64,000 nucleotides of DNA. Origin: Sphingomonas natans. GTDB lineage: Bacteria; Pseudomonadota; Alphaproteobacteria; Sphingomonadales; Sphingomonadaceae. The stretch covers positions 124,001-188,000 of the forward strand of contig NZ_JAUOTP010000003.1 of the NCBI RefSeq assembly GCF_030546695.1. Reading direction: 5' to 3'. A model generated the notes under the pieces. That model ran no database searches and had not been told where the DNA came from. It saw only the letters and a list, made by a program, of their open reading frames with translations. Shown here piece by piece: positions 44,303 to 52,043 of the stretch. The translations under genes were made by a program, and so were the position numbers. How positions within the stretch are numbered: position 1 is the stretch's first letter; the number at the start of each line of letters is the position of its first letter.

Positions 44303-45113
44303 GCACGCAGCTCGGCGGCCCCGTAGGTCGCGAAGGGTTTTGGGGCTTAATGGTGACGCACAGGTGCCGCCCCTCAAGACGGGGCAAATGCACTGCCGTA
44401 CGTCCGCTGCTGTACGCCAAGCTTCTGCACGCGAAGCGCGGTAGTTTCGATGCTTCGCTAAATGCTTTGGAATGTGCTGCCTCCGGGGCACATCGTGGTC
44501 CGGTATCATCGAGCAGCATAGCTATACGATGGGTTGGGGTCCGGTAGCGTTGACGCCACTGAACCGACAGATTGGTATTGCGGGTGGGCACCCAGACCTA
44601 GTGAGGTCGGAGCGTGGCGTGCGAGGGCCAACACCGCGCTCCTGCACAGTGCCGAGCGCGGAGAACGAGGACCGACACTGCACTGAACGTCTACAGCCGT
44701 CTCAGCTTGCGCCGCCAAAACCGGTGCCTCCGAAATCTCTGTGGATAACCTCATCGCATCAGCCGATGTCGAGCCCACGCGCTGCGCATTCGTTGTGCTC
44801 GACACCGCCCGCGCCGCAGAAACCTGTGCCTTGCCGCACATTCGACTTCCCTTCGCAGGGCCCGCGAGCAGTCTGGCCCAGCTCCCGTGAAAGCCGGGAG
44901 CAGGGGCGTCGAAACCCCTTCCGATGATGCTCGGTCACAGCTTTGCTGGGGCCGGGTGGCATGCGCGCATGTCCAGCCGGCCCGCCGGTAAAGGCGCATG
45001 CGCTCGTCATCGGCGGGTTTCGAACATCCGGCTCAGGCCGTCGCCCCGAGAGGACATAGGTGCGACGAAGTGAGCCAAAAGGATCAGCGTCGCGCTCCAC
45101 ATAGGGAGGTGCC
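44303..45113. other. Low-density gap
   Basis: No gene can be supported in these 811 bp. A minus-strand-free frame around 44690-44880 on the plus strand gives protein-like wording (DVEPTRCAFVVLDTARAA, ETCALPHIRLPFAGPASSL) but has no start, stops early and matches no family known to me. It may be decayed coding DNA. Confidence 0.4.
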
Positions 45114-45615
45114 GTGATGACCCTTGTACTGCTCGATGAGGCTGGGTTACCACAGCTGGTGCCTCGTATTCCACAAGGGATGCTCGTCGTGAGCATAGGC
45201 TGCGGGATCTCATCCACGACAGTCCGACCATCATGCCGGTGCATGATCTGGGCCCGAGCTATGGGCGCCTGTTCACGGTCGCCAAGGGGCTGACCATCCC
45301 CGGCGTGGGATTCGTGGACGTGGTGCTGCTGATGAACGCGGGCTCGTCATCATCGAGTGCAAGCTGTGACGTAACCCGCAGGCGCGCCGCGAGGTCGTCG
45401 GTCAGATCCTCGATTATGCACGCGAGCTCAGCCGCTACGGCTACGACGATCTGCAACGCCAGATATCGGTCGCGGCCAAGCGTAGCGGCAATGTCCTATA
45501 CGAACTGGCACGCGAGGCCGCCAGCTATCTGGACGAGGCGGCATTCGTCGACCGGGTGCCGCGGGATCGGTCGGCCAACGGACCAAGACACCGAGCGAGA
45601 GCACAAGGTCTGTAG
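45114..45615 (+). pseudogene. Decayed PD-(D/E)XK nuclease-like gene
   Basis: A Shine-Dalgarno (GGGAGGT) precedes GTG-ATG at 45114/45117. The protein can be followed through three frames: TLVLLDEAGLPQLVPRIPQG from 45120; EHRLRDLIHDSPTIMPVHDL and GPSYGRLFTVAKGLTIPGVG, then FVDVVLL, from about 45190; and VIIECKL, an in-frame TGA (where the family has Trp), then RNPQARREVVGQILDYAREL, SRYGYDDLQRQISVAAKRSG and NVLYELAREAASYLDEAAFV to a TAG at 45613-45615. ECKLWRNP is the family's catalytic E-x-K. At least two frameshifts and one stop show that the gene is dead. The intact family is of unknown role, probably DNA-related. Confidence 0.72.
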
Positions 45616-46156
45616 TTGAGATCTCTGACCGCAATGGAGCCGACCTGCGGTCAGAAAAGTTGGCCGCAAAGACGCAGGCCAAAAGGCGGTCAACGCTGCC
45701 TCGCAACAGAGCCCAAAACTATCGCACCAGGGATCTAGGGCGTCGGCAAAGTGCCGGAATTGCGGGGCAAATTTACCCGGCGTCGCCAGACTTTCTCGGT
45801 CATATCAGCCGCTTACGACTATTTGGTGCAGCACCTCGCCCGGCTTCGATTCACGTCAACCTCGCGCATGGAACGGCGCAAACGCGTCATCACCCTCTCT
45901 TAAGCGATATCCGTGCGCTCGTGGATGCCGAGACGAGAAAGCGGATTGACGCGCCGTCATATTGACCAACTACGTTGCATCACAGCTTTGTTGGCTCTCT
46001 CGGCATAACCGGGGTTTTGATCTCGTTGCAAACGCTCAGGCCCCTTCGACCCTCCCTCGACCTCGGCTATTCGTTCATCTCGGGTTTATGCCGCTATCAG
46101 GTCGAGCGTCGCTCGACCTGAAGGGCAAAGATGGCATCACCGTAAGCGCCAGGACG
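45616..46156. other. Gap with one perfect hairpin
   Basis: Nothing can be assigned in these 541 bp apart from the inverted repeat at 46098-46120 near the end of the PEP-CTERM gene. Confidence 0.4.
46098..46120 (-). terminator. Perfect hairpin downstream of the PEP-CTERM gene
   Basis: CAGGTCGAGC and its exact complement flank GTC, giving a 10 bp stem with a three-base loop, 37 bp past the stop of the minus-strand gene. No T run follows on either strand, so termination is only suggested by position. Confidence 0.45.
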
Positions 46157-46789
46157 TTATGCGAAGCGGATGCTGCCCTGGTGGCGACGACGCATGGCAG
46201 CGCCGATCAGGCCGAAGCCACTGACGAACATCCCCCATGTCATCGGCTCAGGGACTGCTGACTGCAGCGCCAGGAAGCCGCGTATTTCGCCGCCGGGGGA
46301 TGCAGTCGTGTGGACATTCAGGTACGCTTTGCCGGCGTCCATGCCGCTGATCAGCGAGGTTTCGGCAGATGCGATTGAACCGCTCGCGGTGACAAACGCC
46401 TGACTATATGACGATGCCAGCGTCAGATCGAAAAGCTGGTTATAGCTGCCCGAAGTGACGCCCAAGGGAAAACCTGGAAAACTAGGCGTGGCCGTTGCAA
46501 CCCCGGCGGTGCCTGCTCCGGCGATAGCGGTGGCAGAATGAATATGCGCAGCGGTCGTTTGACCGGTGAGTCCATTGAAGGAGATCTGCACCTGAAGAGT
46601 GTGGGCAAGATCATCATAGACCACGTACCCAGTTCCTGTACCCGCGGAGGAATTGGGCGGAGACTCCGCCGCACCGCTCAATGTCGTGGTGTAGACGAAG
46701 ACGGCAGACCGCGCAGGTGACGATATTACGAGCAAGACGGGCAGCATCATTGTGGTGCATGCGGCCAACCGCAGGAATCGATACGTCAT
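46157..46789 (-). CDS. CHRD domain protein with PEP-CTERM sorting signal
   Basis: The 210-residue product has a signal peptide (LAACTTMMLPVLLVISSPARS), a CHRD domain over about residues 32-175 (YTTTLSGAAESPPNSSAGTG, VQISFNGLTGQTTAAHIHSA, AYLNVHTTASPGGEIRGFL), and a C-terminal sorting tail: VPEPMTWGMFVSGFGLIGAA, then MRRRH. The PEP motif, hydrophobic helix and Arg cluster mark export and processing by an exosortase, with surface or extracellular placement. GGGGAGA lies upstream of the ATG. CHRD domains are of unknown biochemical role. The sorting enzymes are not in the window. Confidence 0.94.
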   Translation of the reverse strand: MTYRFLRLAACTTMMLPVLLVISSPARSAVFVYTTTLSGAAESPPNSSAGTGTGYVVYDDLAHTLQVQISFNGLTGQTTAAHIHSATAIAGAGTAGVATATPSFPGFPLGVTSGSYNQLFDLTLASSYSQAFVTASGSIASAETSLISGMDAGKAYLNVHTTASPGGEIRGFLALQSAVPEPMTWGMFVSGFGLIGAAMRRRHQGSIRFA

Positions 46790-47150
46790 GGGTCAATCTC
46801 CCCAAAAAGCAAAGGTATCATGATTTATCGGGAGCATGAATCTCTTCGGAGATAGCCCAAAGGGAGATGTCCGGCACCGCTCGGCCGATCCTTTAAAAAA
46901 AAGCCCGCTCGTTCACAGGCGAGAGCGATTATTTTGCCAGCTATTGGTGGACGTGAGCGGCTGATAGACTGTCTGTCTCAAAAGGCGGAGGATCTGGCTT
47001 GCCGCCTGTCTTCAAGGAAGGTGGATGCTCCGTTTTCGTAGAGACCTGGCCGGGCAGACCGCGCACCCGCACCGTCGAGGCTGCCCCTGTCTAAGAAGAT
47101 TGTGAGCATCTCGTCCGTTGGTTATTCGTCGGCGAGAGAGGTATCCCTGC
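46790..47150. other. Divergent intergenic gap
   Basis: 361 bp separating the PEP-CTERM gene and the DUF885 gene; contains the terminator-like element at 46895-46929 and otherwise nothing recognisable. Confidence 0.5.
46895..46929 (-). terminator. Orphan terminator-like element
   Basis: Read on the minus strand, a GC-rich imperfect stem (CGCTCTCG with CGAGCG, two-base bulge) is followed by GGGC and eight T. It faces the PEP-CTERM gene about 105 bp upstream of its start, with no gene on this strand before it. Confidence 0.45.
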
Positions 47151-48461
47151 ATGCTCCGCAAGCGCGTTCTAGCACTAGCCGCCGTTCCCTTGATCGCGGC
47201 AACCGCTGCCCGCGCCGATCCGCTCGACGCGATCGCCCATGATTACGTCAAGCTCAGCCTCGAAGCGGGGGAGCGCGAGCCCGAATATGTCGACGCTTAT
47301 TACGGCCCGCCTGCATGGGCGGCCGACGCTAAGGCGCATGCTCGCACGGTTCCCGAGCTGATCGCCGCCGCTCATGCATTGCGCGTGCGCGCCGAGGCAA
47401 TCCCCACCGAGCGGCTGACTGCGGCGACGCGGCCGCGCCGCGCGTTCCTCGTCGGGCAGCTCAAGGCCGCGGAGACCCGGCTGGCCATGCACGAAGGCCA
47501 CAAGTTCAGCTTCGATGACGAGGCGCGCGGCCTTTTCGGCCTCGCCCCTAACCTCATGCCGCTCTCGGCTTATGACCCCGTGCTAGCGCGTATCGACAGG
47601 CTCGCCCCCGGCGATGGGCCGCTCTGGAAGCGGGTTGACGACTATCGCAAGCGCTTCATGATCCCGGTCGACAAGCTCGATCCCGTCATGCGCGCCGCCA
47701 TCGCCGAATGCCGCAAGCGTACGGTCGCTCACATCCCGCTGCCCGCGGACGAGCGGTTCACCTTCGAACTGGTCAAGAATAAGCCTTGGGGCGGCTACAA
47801 TTATTACAAGGGCAACGACACCAGTCTGATCCAGGTCAACACCGACCTGCCGGTGCCGATCGATCGCGCGGTCGATCTAGGTTGCCATGAGGGTTATCCG
47901 GGGCACCACGTCTACAATGCGCTGCTCGAACGCAATCTCGCGCGCGGTCGCGGTTGGAGTGAATACACGCTCTACCCGCTCTACAGCCCGCAAAGCTTCC
48001 TTGCCGAGGGGGCGGCCAACTTCGGCATCGAGCTCGCCTTTCCTGGCGACGAGCGCGCCGCTTTCGAGAAGACGGTTCTGTTCCCGCTCGCCGGCTTCGA
48101 TCCCGCCGACGCGGAACGCTATGACGCGCTCGGCAAGGCGATGGAGGCTCTGTCTGGGGCTCGGTTCACGATCGCTCGCGATTATCTCGACGGCCGGATC
48201 AGCCGCGATCAGGCCGTAGCGCTGACCCAGAGATACAGCCTCGTGTCCGAAGCGCGCGCACGGAAATCGCTGGAATTCACCGATCACTATCGCAGCTATG
48301 TAATCAACTATGGTCTCGGCCGGGACATGGTTCGCGCCGATGTGAATAGTGCAGGGCCGGGGCCGGAGGCGCGATGGCGCGAGATGGCGCGGATCATGTC
48401 CACGCCCACCGTACCAGCGGATCTAAGCTCGAGCGCAACCCCGGCCAGGTCGTCGCATTAG
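47151..48461 (+). CDS. DUF885 family protein, secreted
   Basis: The 436-residue product starts at ATG 47151 (GAGAGAGG upstream). A signal peptide (LRKRVLALAAVPLIAATAAR) is followed by DPLDAIAHDYVKLSLEAGER and a mainly helical body. The motif DLGCHEGYPGHHVYNALLE is the HExxH-like zinc site of the DUF885 family, with a downstream Glu in SFLAEGAANFGIELAFPGDE. Some family members are metal-dependent carboxypeptidase-like enzymes. The protein is shorter than the usual 550-600 residue DUF885 members, apparently because it belongs to a compact subgroup, as all core motifs are present. It stands alone. Confidence 0.88.
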   Translation: MLRKRVLALAAVPLIAATAARADPLDAIAHDYVKLSLEAGEREPEYVDAYYGPPAWAADAKAHARTVPELIAAAHALRVRAEAIPTERLTAATRPRRAFLVGQLKAAETRLAMHEGHKFSFDDEARGLFGLAPNLMPLSAYDPVLARIDRLAPGDGPLWKRVDDYRKRFMIPVDKLDPVMRAAIAECRKRTVAHIPLPADERFTFELVKNKPWGGYNYYKGNDTSLIQVNTDLPVPIDRAVDLGCHEGYPGHHVYNALLERNLARGRGWSEYTLYPLYSPQSFLAEGAANFGIELAFPGDERAAFEKTVLFPLAGFDPADAERYDALGKAMEALSGARFTIARDYLDGRISRDQAVALTQRYSLVSEARARKSLEFTDHYRSYVINYGLGRDMVRADVNSAGPGPEARWREMARIMSTPTVPADLSSSATPARSSH

Positions 48462-48661
48462 AGACCGTTCGGATAGGCCAGCTGCCGTTACACGCATTCT
48501 AGTCTCGCTTGGTCGCAAGCCGCCCTAGGCGCGCATCGCTTTCGACCCAATTCCAGTCGCTCAAGCTCGTTTGGGGGCTCCCGAAACTGGGCGTGCGTTC
48601 GGGCGCTGCTGCTACCAGGATCGCGGCCTGCCGAGTGTCCAAAGGCTTCGGCCAGGAAGCG

Positions 48662-49051
48662 TCAGCTCCTATCAGCCAAGGCATGCGACACCACCGCCTT
48701 TGCATGACCGTGACCCATCCCGTGGTCGCTTTTCAGCATCGAAACAAGCTCCATGGGTTTCGCTGGAAGGTTCTGGCGAACCAGTTCCTGCCATTCCGCA
48801 ATCGGCTTACCATATTTCTTCTCGATGGACGGGAAGTAGGAAGCGGATCCTTTGCCAACGTCGTCAGCAACAACTCCAAACTCTAAACCAGCAAGAGCAC
48901 CACATTTTCGCCCAACACGCGGAGGGGTGCAATCAGAGTGCAGCTCGATGGCGCTGACCCAGACGCGGTCGTACGCTGCGCGCTGATTGCTTTCCAGCTT
49001 CGGGCAGCCATTCATGAACCGACTCGCTACCGCGGACAGCCAGTATCGCAC
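48662..49051 (-). CDS. DUF4287 domain protein with uncertain start
   Basis: The last 65 residues form a DUF4287 domain: ASYFPSIEKKYGKPIAEWQE, LVRQNLPAKPMELVSMLKSD, HGMGHGHAKAVVSHAL. The preceding part of the frame (to GTG 49051, or ATG 49015) does not look like this family. Relatives as I remember them start a few residues before ASYF, but here the corresponding codon is GTT (at about 48871), with GGAG a short distance upstream. Either a long unusual N-terminus is used or the start codon has been lost. The function of DUF4287 is unknown. Confidence 0.6.
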   Translation of the reverse strand: MRYWLSAVASRFMNGCPKLESNQRAAYDRVWVSAIELHSDCTPPRVGRKCGALAGLEFGVVADDVGKGSASYFPSIEKKYGKPIAEWQELVRQNLPAKPMELVSMLKSDHGMGHGHAKAVVSHALADRS

Positions 49052-49063
49052 GTTCGAACTGCG

Positions 49064-49459
49064 CTACATTTGCAATTTGAAAATAATTTCTGCCTCGTCC
49101 GCGATTTGCCTGATCATAGCTTCGCGCATTCTGGGAGACGCGCTACGATAGCCGTGCCAGTCGGCTTCGATGCGGCCAACAGTCCACCTGCCGATATGAT
49201 CTGCCGAAGCCAAGCGCGCCTTTTGCAGATTGTGTTGAAGACTGGTGAAGGTCGGCTGATGCACTGATGCCACAGCTCGGGTGAGTTGGTCGATTAAAAT
49301 AGCCCGACGACGGCTGGCCCGCGCAAGGTTCATTCTCGCGGGGGAGAGACTTGAAAAATCGGGCCTAGTCTTCCCAAGCTCCGTCGCCAGCGCTGATATC
49401 CGGCTGATGAGGTCGGTGTGGATCGTCTTAAGATCGTGGACGAGAGACTGAACCGACAT
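49064..49459 (-). CDS. Hypothetical helical protein
   Basis: The 131-residue product reads SVQSLVHDLKTIHTDLISRI, RMNLARASRRRAILIDQLTR, then HIGRWTVGRIEADWHGYRSA and a final MREAMIRQIADEAEIIF. It is predicted to be helical, without signal or membrane segment. I recognise no family. It precedes the DUF4287 frame by 12 bp on the same strand and may be transcribed with it. Confidence 0.6.
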   Translation of the reverse strand: MSVQSLVHDLKTIHTDLISRISALATELGKTRPDFSSLSPARMNLARASRRRAILIDQLTRAVASVHQPTFTSLQHNLQKARLASADHIGRWTVGRIEADWHGYRSASPRMREAMIRQIADEAEIIFKLQM

Positions 49460-49812
49460 GATCCGGTGAATGACACCAAAGGGTAATCAAATCATGTCTC
49501 CCCGAATTTTTGCCAACGAGGCTTGCAAGATGTGGGACCGTCTCGAAAACGCCAGAAAACAAAAGATTTCGACTAGCAGCTCTTAAACCCGACAGGCTGG
49601 CTTATCGGGCACGACACGGCTTCGGATCGCTGGTCATAGCCTTGCTCACCCTAAGCGAATGCAGGCAGCTGGCCCAGAAAGGCAGTCGGGACCCACATCT
49701 CGATGTTCGAACCACTCTTTCCGTTCTCTCAGCATCGGTCTTCGTCCAGCTTGACCTGGCTAGGATCAGGCCAGCCGGTCTGCTATTCGCCATGTGACCA
49801 AGGGAGCTGCCG
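49460..49812. other. Divergent intergenic gap
   Basis: 353 bp between the helical protein and the cupin gene, on opposite strands. Open frames here lack family resemblance and ribosome binding sites; I see nothing assignable. Confidence 0.5.
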
Positions 49813-50403
49813 ATGCGGTTCGTCGCTGCGCTGTTTTTCGCCTCTCTTGCCGTTGGTGAGGCGCGAGCCTTGTCCCCCGGTGCTTTTGTAATCGAGACGA
49901 TTGCAGAGCGGCGACTTGCAACTCTGCCACCCGGCCCTCTATTCTGGCGAATTGAAACTCTGCCTACCGCGAACGCCGCGAAGGCAGCGGGCGGCCCACA
50001 CGCGCTTTCCGCGAGTGTGGCAGGGCGAAACTGGTTGTTCACGCTATCGCGTGCGGGCGGCGCGACGCCCGGCGCGACCCGGGTAAGAGAGATTGGGCCG
50101 ATCCCGACGCCGAATGCTAGAAGCTTTCTGCTTCGTATCAACCGCGCCGGCGGCCCCCCCGAATCGCAAACACCAGTTCACAGTCATCCTGGTGCCGAGG
50201 CGATCTACGTTTTGGCCGGGCAGGTCACCCAGCGTACCGGCCATGGAACCGAGCGAGCCGGCGCAGGCGACGCGCTCAGCGCCCACGGGCAGGACATGGC
50301 TATGCAACTTACCAGCAGCGGCGATGCACCGCTCGACCAGCTCGTAATGTTCGTAGTGGATGCCGAGAAGCCCTTCTCGCCGGCCGCACGCTTCGACGAT
50401 TGA
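49813..50403 (+). CDS. Secreted cupin protein
   Basis: The 196-residue product starts at ATG 49813 with AGGGAGC 6 bp upstream. A signal peptide (RFVAALFFASLAVGEARALS) is followed by a single cupin: SFLLRINRAGGPPESQTPVH, SHPGAEAIYVLAGQVTQRTG, AGAGDALSAHGQDMAMQL. The HxH...E metal ligands (VHSHPGAE) are present, the last His lying in AHGQDM. The reaction or ligand is unknown; periplasmic cupins of this size include small-molecule dioxygenases and binding proteins. Confidence 0.85.
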   Translation: MRFVAALFFASLAVGEARALSPGAFVIETIAERRLATLPPGPLFWRIETLPTANAAKAAGGPHALSASVAGRNWLFTLSRAGGATPGATRVREIGPIPTPNARSFLLRINRAGGPPESQTPVHSHPGAEAIYVLAGQVTQRTGHGTERAGAGDALSAHGQDMAMQLTSSGDAPLDQLVMFVVDAEKPFSPAARFDD

Positions 50404-50543
50404 GAGCCATGGCGTAGGACCCATTTGATTTCTCAGTGTCAGGAGGCCATCGCCCGCACGCGAATGGTCAAATAGGATCTAAATTTGCGGCACGGTCACA
50501 GCTGCAATGCGCTATGATCGCGCTGGAACATGAGGAGGATGCC

Positions 50544-50882
50544 ATGCGCCGATCTCTCTTGGTTGCAACCCTGATACCGGCCGCTGCGCTCGCGCATCAT
50601 GGCTGGAGCACGTATGACCCTGACAAGCCGGTCAGTGTCACGAGCAAGCTCAGCGAGGTTAGTTGGAGCAATCCGCATGCCACCGCGAAGGTCGCCTACC
50701 AACGGCGTACCTGGGACGTAGTCCTGGCGCCGGTCGCGAGAATGGAGACGCGCGGCCTGACCCCCGCGATGCTGAAGAGCGGGAAGCCTGTGACGCTCGA
50801 GGGCCAAGTCCGCAAGGATGGCACACCCGAGATGAAGATTGATCGGCTGACACTCGACGGCAGAACCTACGAGCTGCGCTGA
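50544..50882 (+). CDS. DUF6152 family secreted protein
   Basis: The 112-residue protein starts at ATG 50544 (TGAGGAGGAT upstream, which decides against longer starts). A signal peptide (RRSLLVATLIPAAALA) leads directly to HHGWSTYDPDKPVSVTSKLS, then VSWSNPHATAKVAYQRRTWD and LKSGKPVTLEGQVRKDG. The HHGW opening and SNPH motif identify the DUF6152 family of small periplasmic beta-rich proteins. The function is unknown; His residues at the mature N-terminus could bind copper. Coupled closely (4 bp gap) to the membrane protein downstream. Confidence 0.85.
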   Translation: MRRSLLVATLIPAAALAHHGWSTYDPDKPVSVTSKLSEVSWSNPHATAKVAYQRRTWDVVLAPVARMETRGLTPAMLKSGKPVTLEGQVRKDGTPEMKIDRLTLDGRTYELR

Positions 50883-50886
50883 GCGG

Positions 50887-51345
50887 GTGGAGGGCTTTGC
50901 CGCCTGGGCGGAGGCAAGCACGCTCGGCCAGGCGGCGCGCGGCGGCAGCTGGACCTATCCGGTCGCCAATCTCGTCCATCTGCTCGGGCTCGCGCTCCTG
51001 ATCGGTCCGATCGGGATCGTAGACCTGCGATTGGCTGGCGCGTTTCGTAGCTTGCCGCTGTCACCTCTGTCCCGTGCGCTCACGCCGCTGGCAATCGGGG
51101 GGCTGGTCCTGCTCGGGCTCAGCGGCGTTGTGCTCTTTTCGGCGGATGCACGCACCCTGATCCACTCACCGCTGCTTCGAGCCAAGCTGCTGCTCATTCT
51201 TATCGCGCTCTCGAACGCGATGGCCTTTCGCTTACTTTGGGGTGGCAAAGAGCCGGTGACACCTTGGCTCAGGATGATAGCGGTGGTCTCAATCGCGCTG
51301 TGGCTTACTGTGGCGGCGCTTGGTCGGCTGATCGCGTACACCTGA
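50887..51345 (+). CDS. DUF6644-like integral membrane protein
   Basis: The 152-residue product starts at GTG 50887, with GAGCGG just upstream. Four hydrophobic segments: VANLVHLLGLALLIGPIGIV, ALTPLAIGGLVLLGLSGVVL, LLRAKLLLILIALSNAMAFR and MIAVVSIALWLTVAALGRLI. The lead (WAEASTLGQAARGGSWTYPV followed by a His in the first helix) resembles the DUF6644 family often found beside DUF6152 genes. The conserved His in helix one and paired helices recall heme-binding membrane proteins, but that is only a suggestion. Confidence 0.82.
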   Translation: MEGFAAWAEASTLGQAARGGSWTYPVANLVHLLGLALLIGPIGIVDLRLAGAFRSLPLSPLSRALTPLAIGGLVLLGLSGVVLFSADARTLIHSPLLRAKLLLILIALSNAMAFRLLWGGKEPVTPWLRMIAVVSIALWLTVAALGRLIAYT

Positions 51346-51589
51346 TGGCGCTATGATCTGAGTAAATGGTTACATGGGCATCCAACGGCGAGGCGCAGGC
51401 TGCAGCTTCTGGGATGTCCCCCCTGCACGGGCGTACGCTGCGGGGAGTTACGGCTGGAAGACCCAATCCCGGTTATCCAGCGTCACCATGATCCTCCCGG
51501 AAAGCCGCCGCGCGTTCGTTTTGCGGTCGGCGACGCAGACGATAATCCGTCCATTGCTAGCGGCGACGCTCGTCTGTTAAGTTCGGGCT

Positions 51590-51925
51590 ATGGCAACGCA
51601 GCAACGCACAGCCGATTACCTGCTCGAACAGGCAACTGGCGCGGGCGCGGTATCGACCAAGCCGATGTTCGGCGAGTATGGCGTCTACGTCGACGGCAAG
51701 ATGATTGGCTCCATCTGCGACGATCAGCTCTACGTGAAGCCGACGGCACCCGGTCGCCGCCATACCGGGCCGGTATCCGAAGCTCCGCCCTATCCAGGGG
51801 CCAAGCCGCACCTGTTAATCGAGGCCGATCGCTGGGACGATGTCGAGTGGCTAGGTGTCCTGCTGCGCGTCACGGCGGCAGAGCTGCCGAAGCCCAAACC
51901 GCGGAAACCGAAGCAAAGGACGTAA
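51590..51925 (+). CDS. TfoX/Sxy N-terminal family protein
   Basis: The 111-residue protein has the TfoX N-terminal domain: YLLEQATGAGAVSTKPMFGE, YGVYVDGKMIGSICDDQLYV, KPTAPGRRHTGP, GAKPHLLIEADRWDD. It ends in a Lys/Pro-rich tail (KPKPRKPKQR). The C-terminal DNA-uptake regulator half of true TfoX/Sxy is absent; stand-alone N-domain proteins are common and of unknown function. It stands alone on the plus strand. Confidence 0.92.
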   Translation: MATQQRTADYLLEQATGAGAVSTKPMFGEYGVYVDGKMIGSICDDQLYVKPTAPGRRHTGPVSEAPPYPGAKPHLLIEADRWDDVEWLGVLLRVTAAELPKPKPRKPKQRT

Positions 51926-52043
51926 GCGCACGCGTGGTCTCGCTCTCCTGCATGGCTTGTCAGCACGCAACGCCGCTGCGGATCGCTCGCTGAAAGACCC
52001 AGAGGCAGTCGGCGTGATTGGGCTGTCGTCGGCCGCCAACATT

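Noticed and set aside
43436-44509. A 357-residue minus-strand frame over the pirin gene
   Set aside because: It crosses the pirin gene and its terminator and has no family resemblance.
45001-45035. tRNA-like T-arm (GGGTTTCGAAC)
   Set aside because: No acceptor stem, anticodon arm or second half could be paired around it.
45960-46030. Possible insertion-sequence end (ACGTTGCATCACAGCTTTGT)
   Set aside because: No matching inverted end, target duplication or transposase was found.
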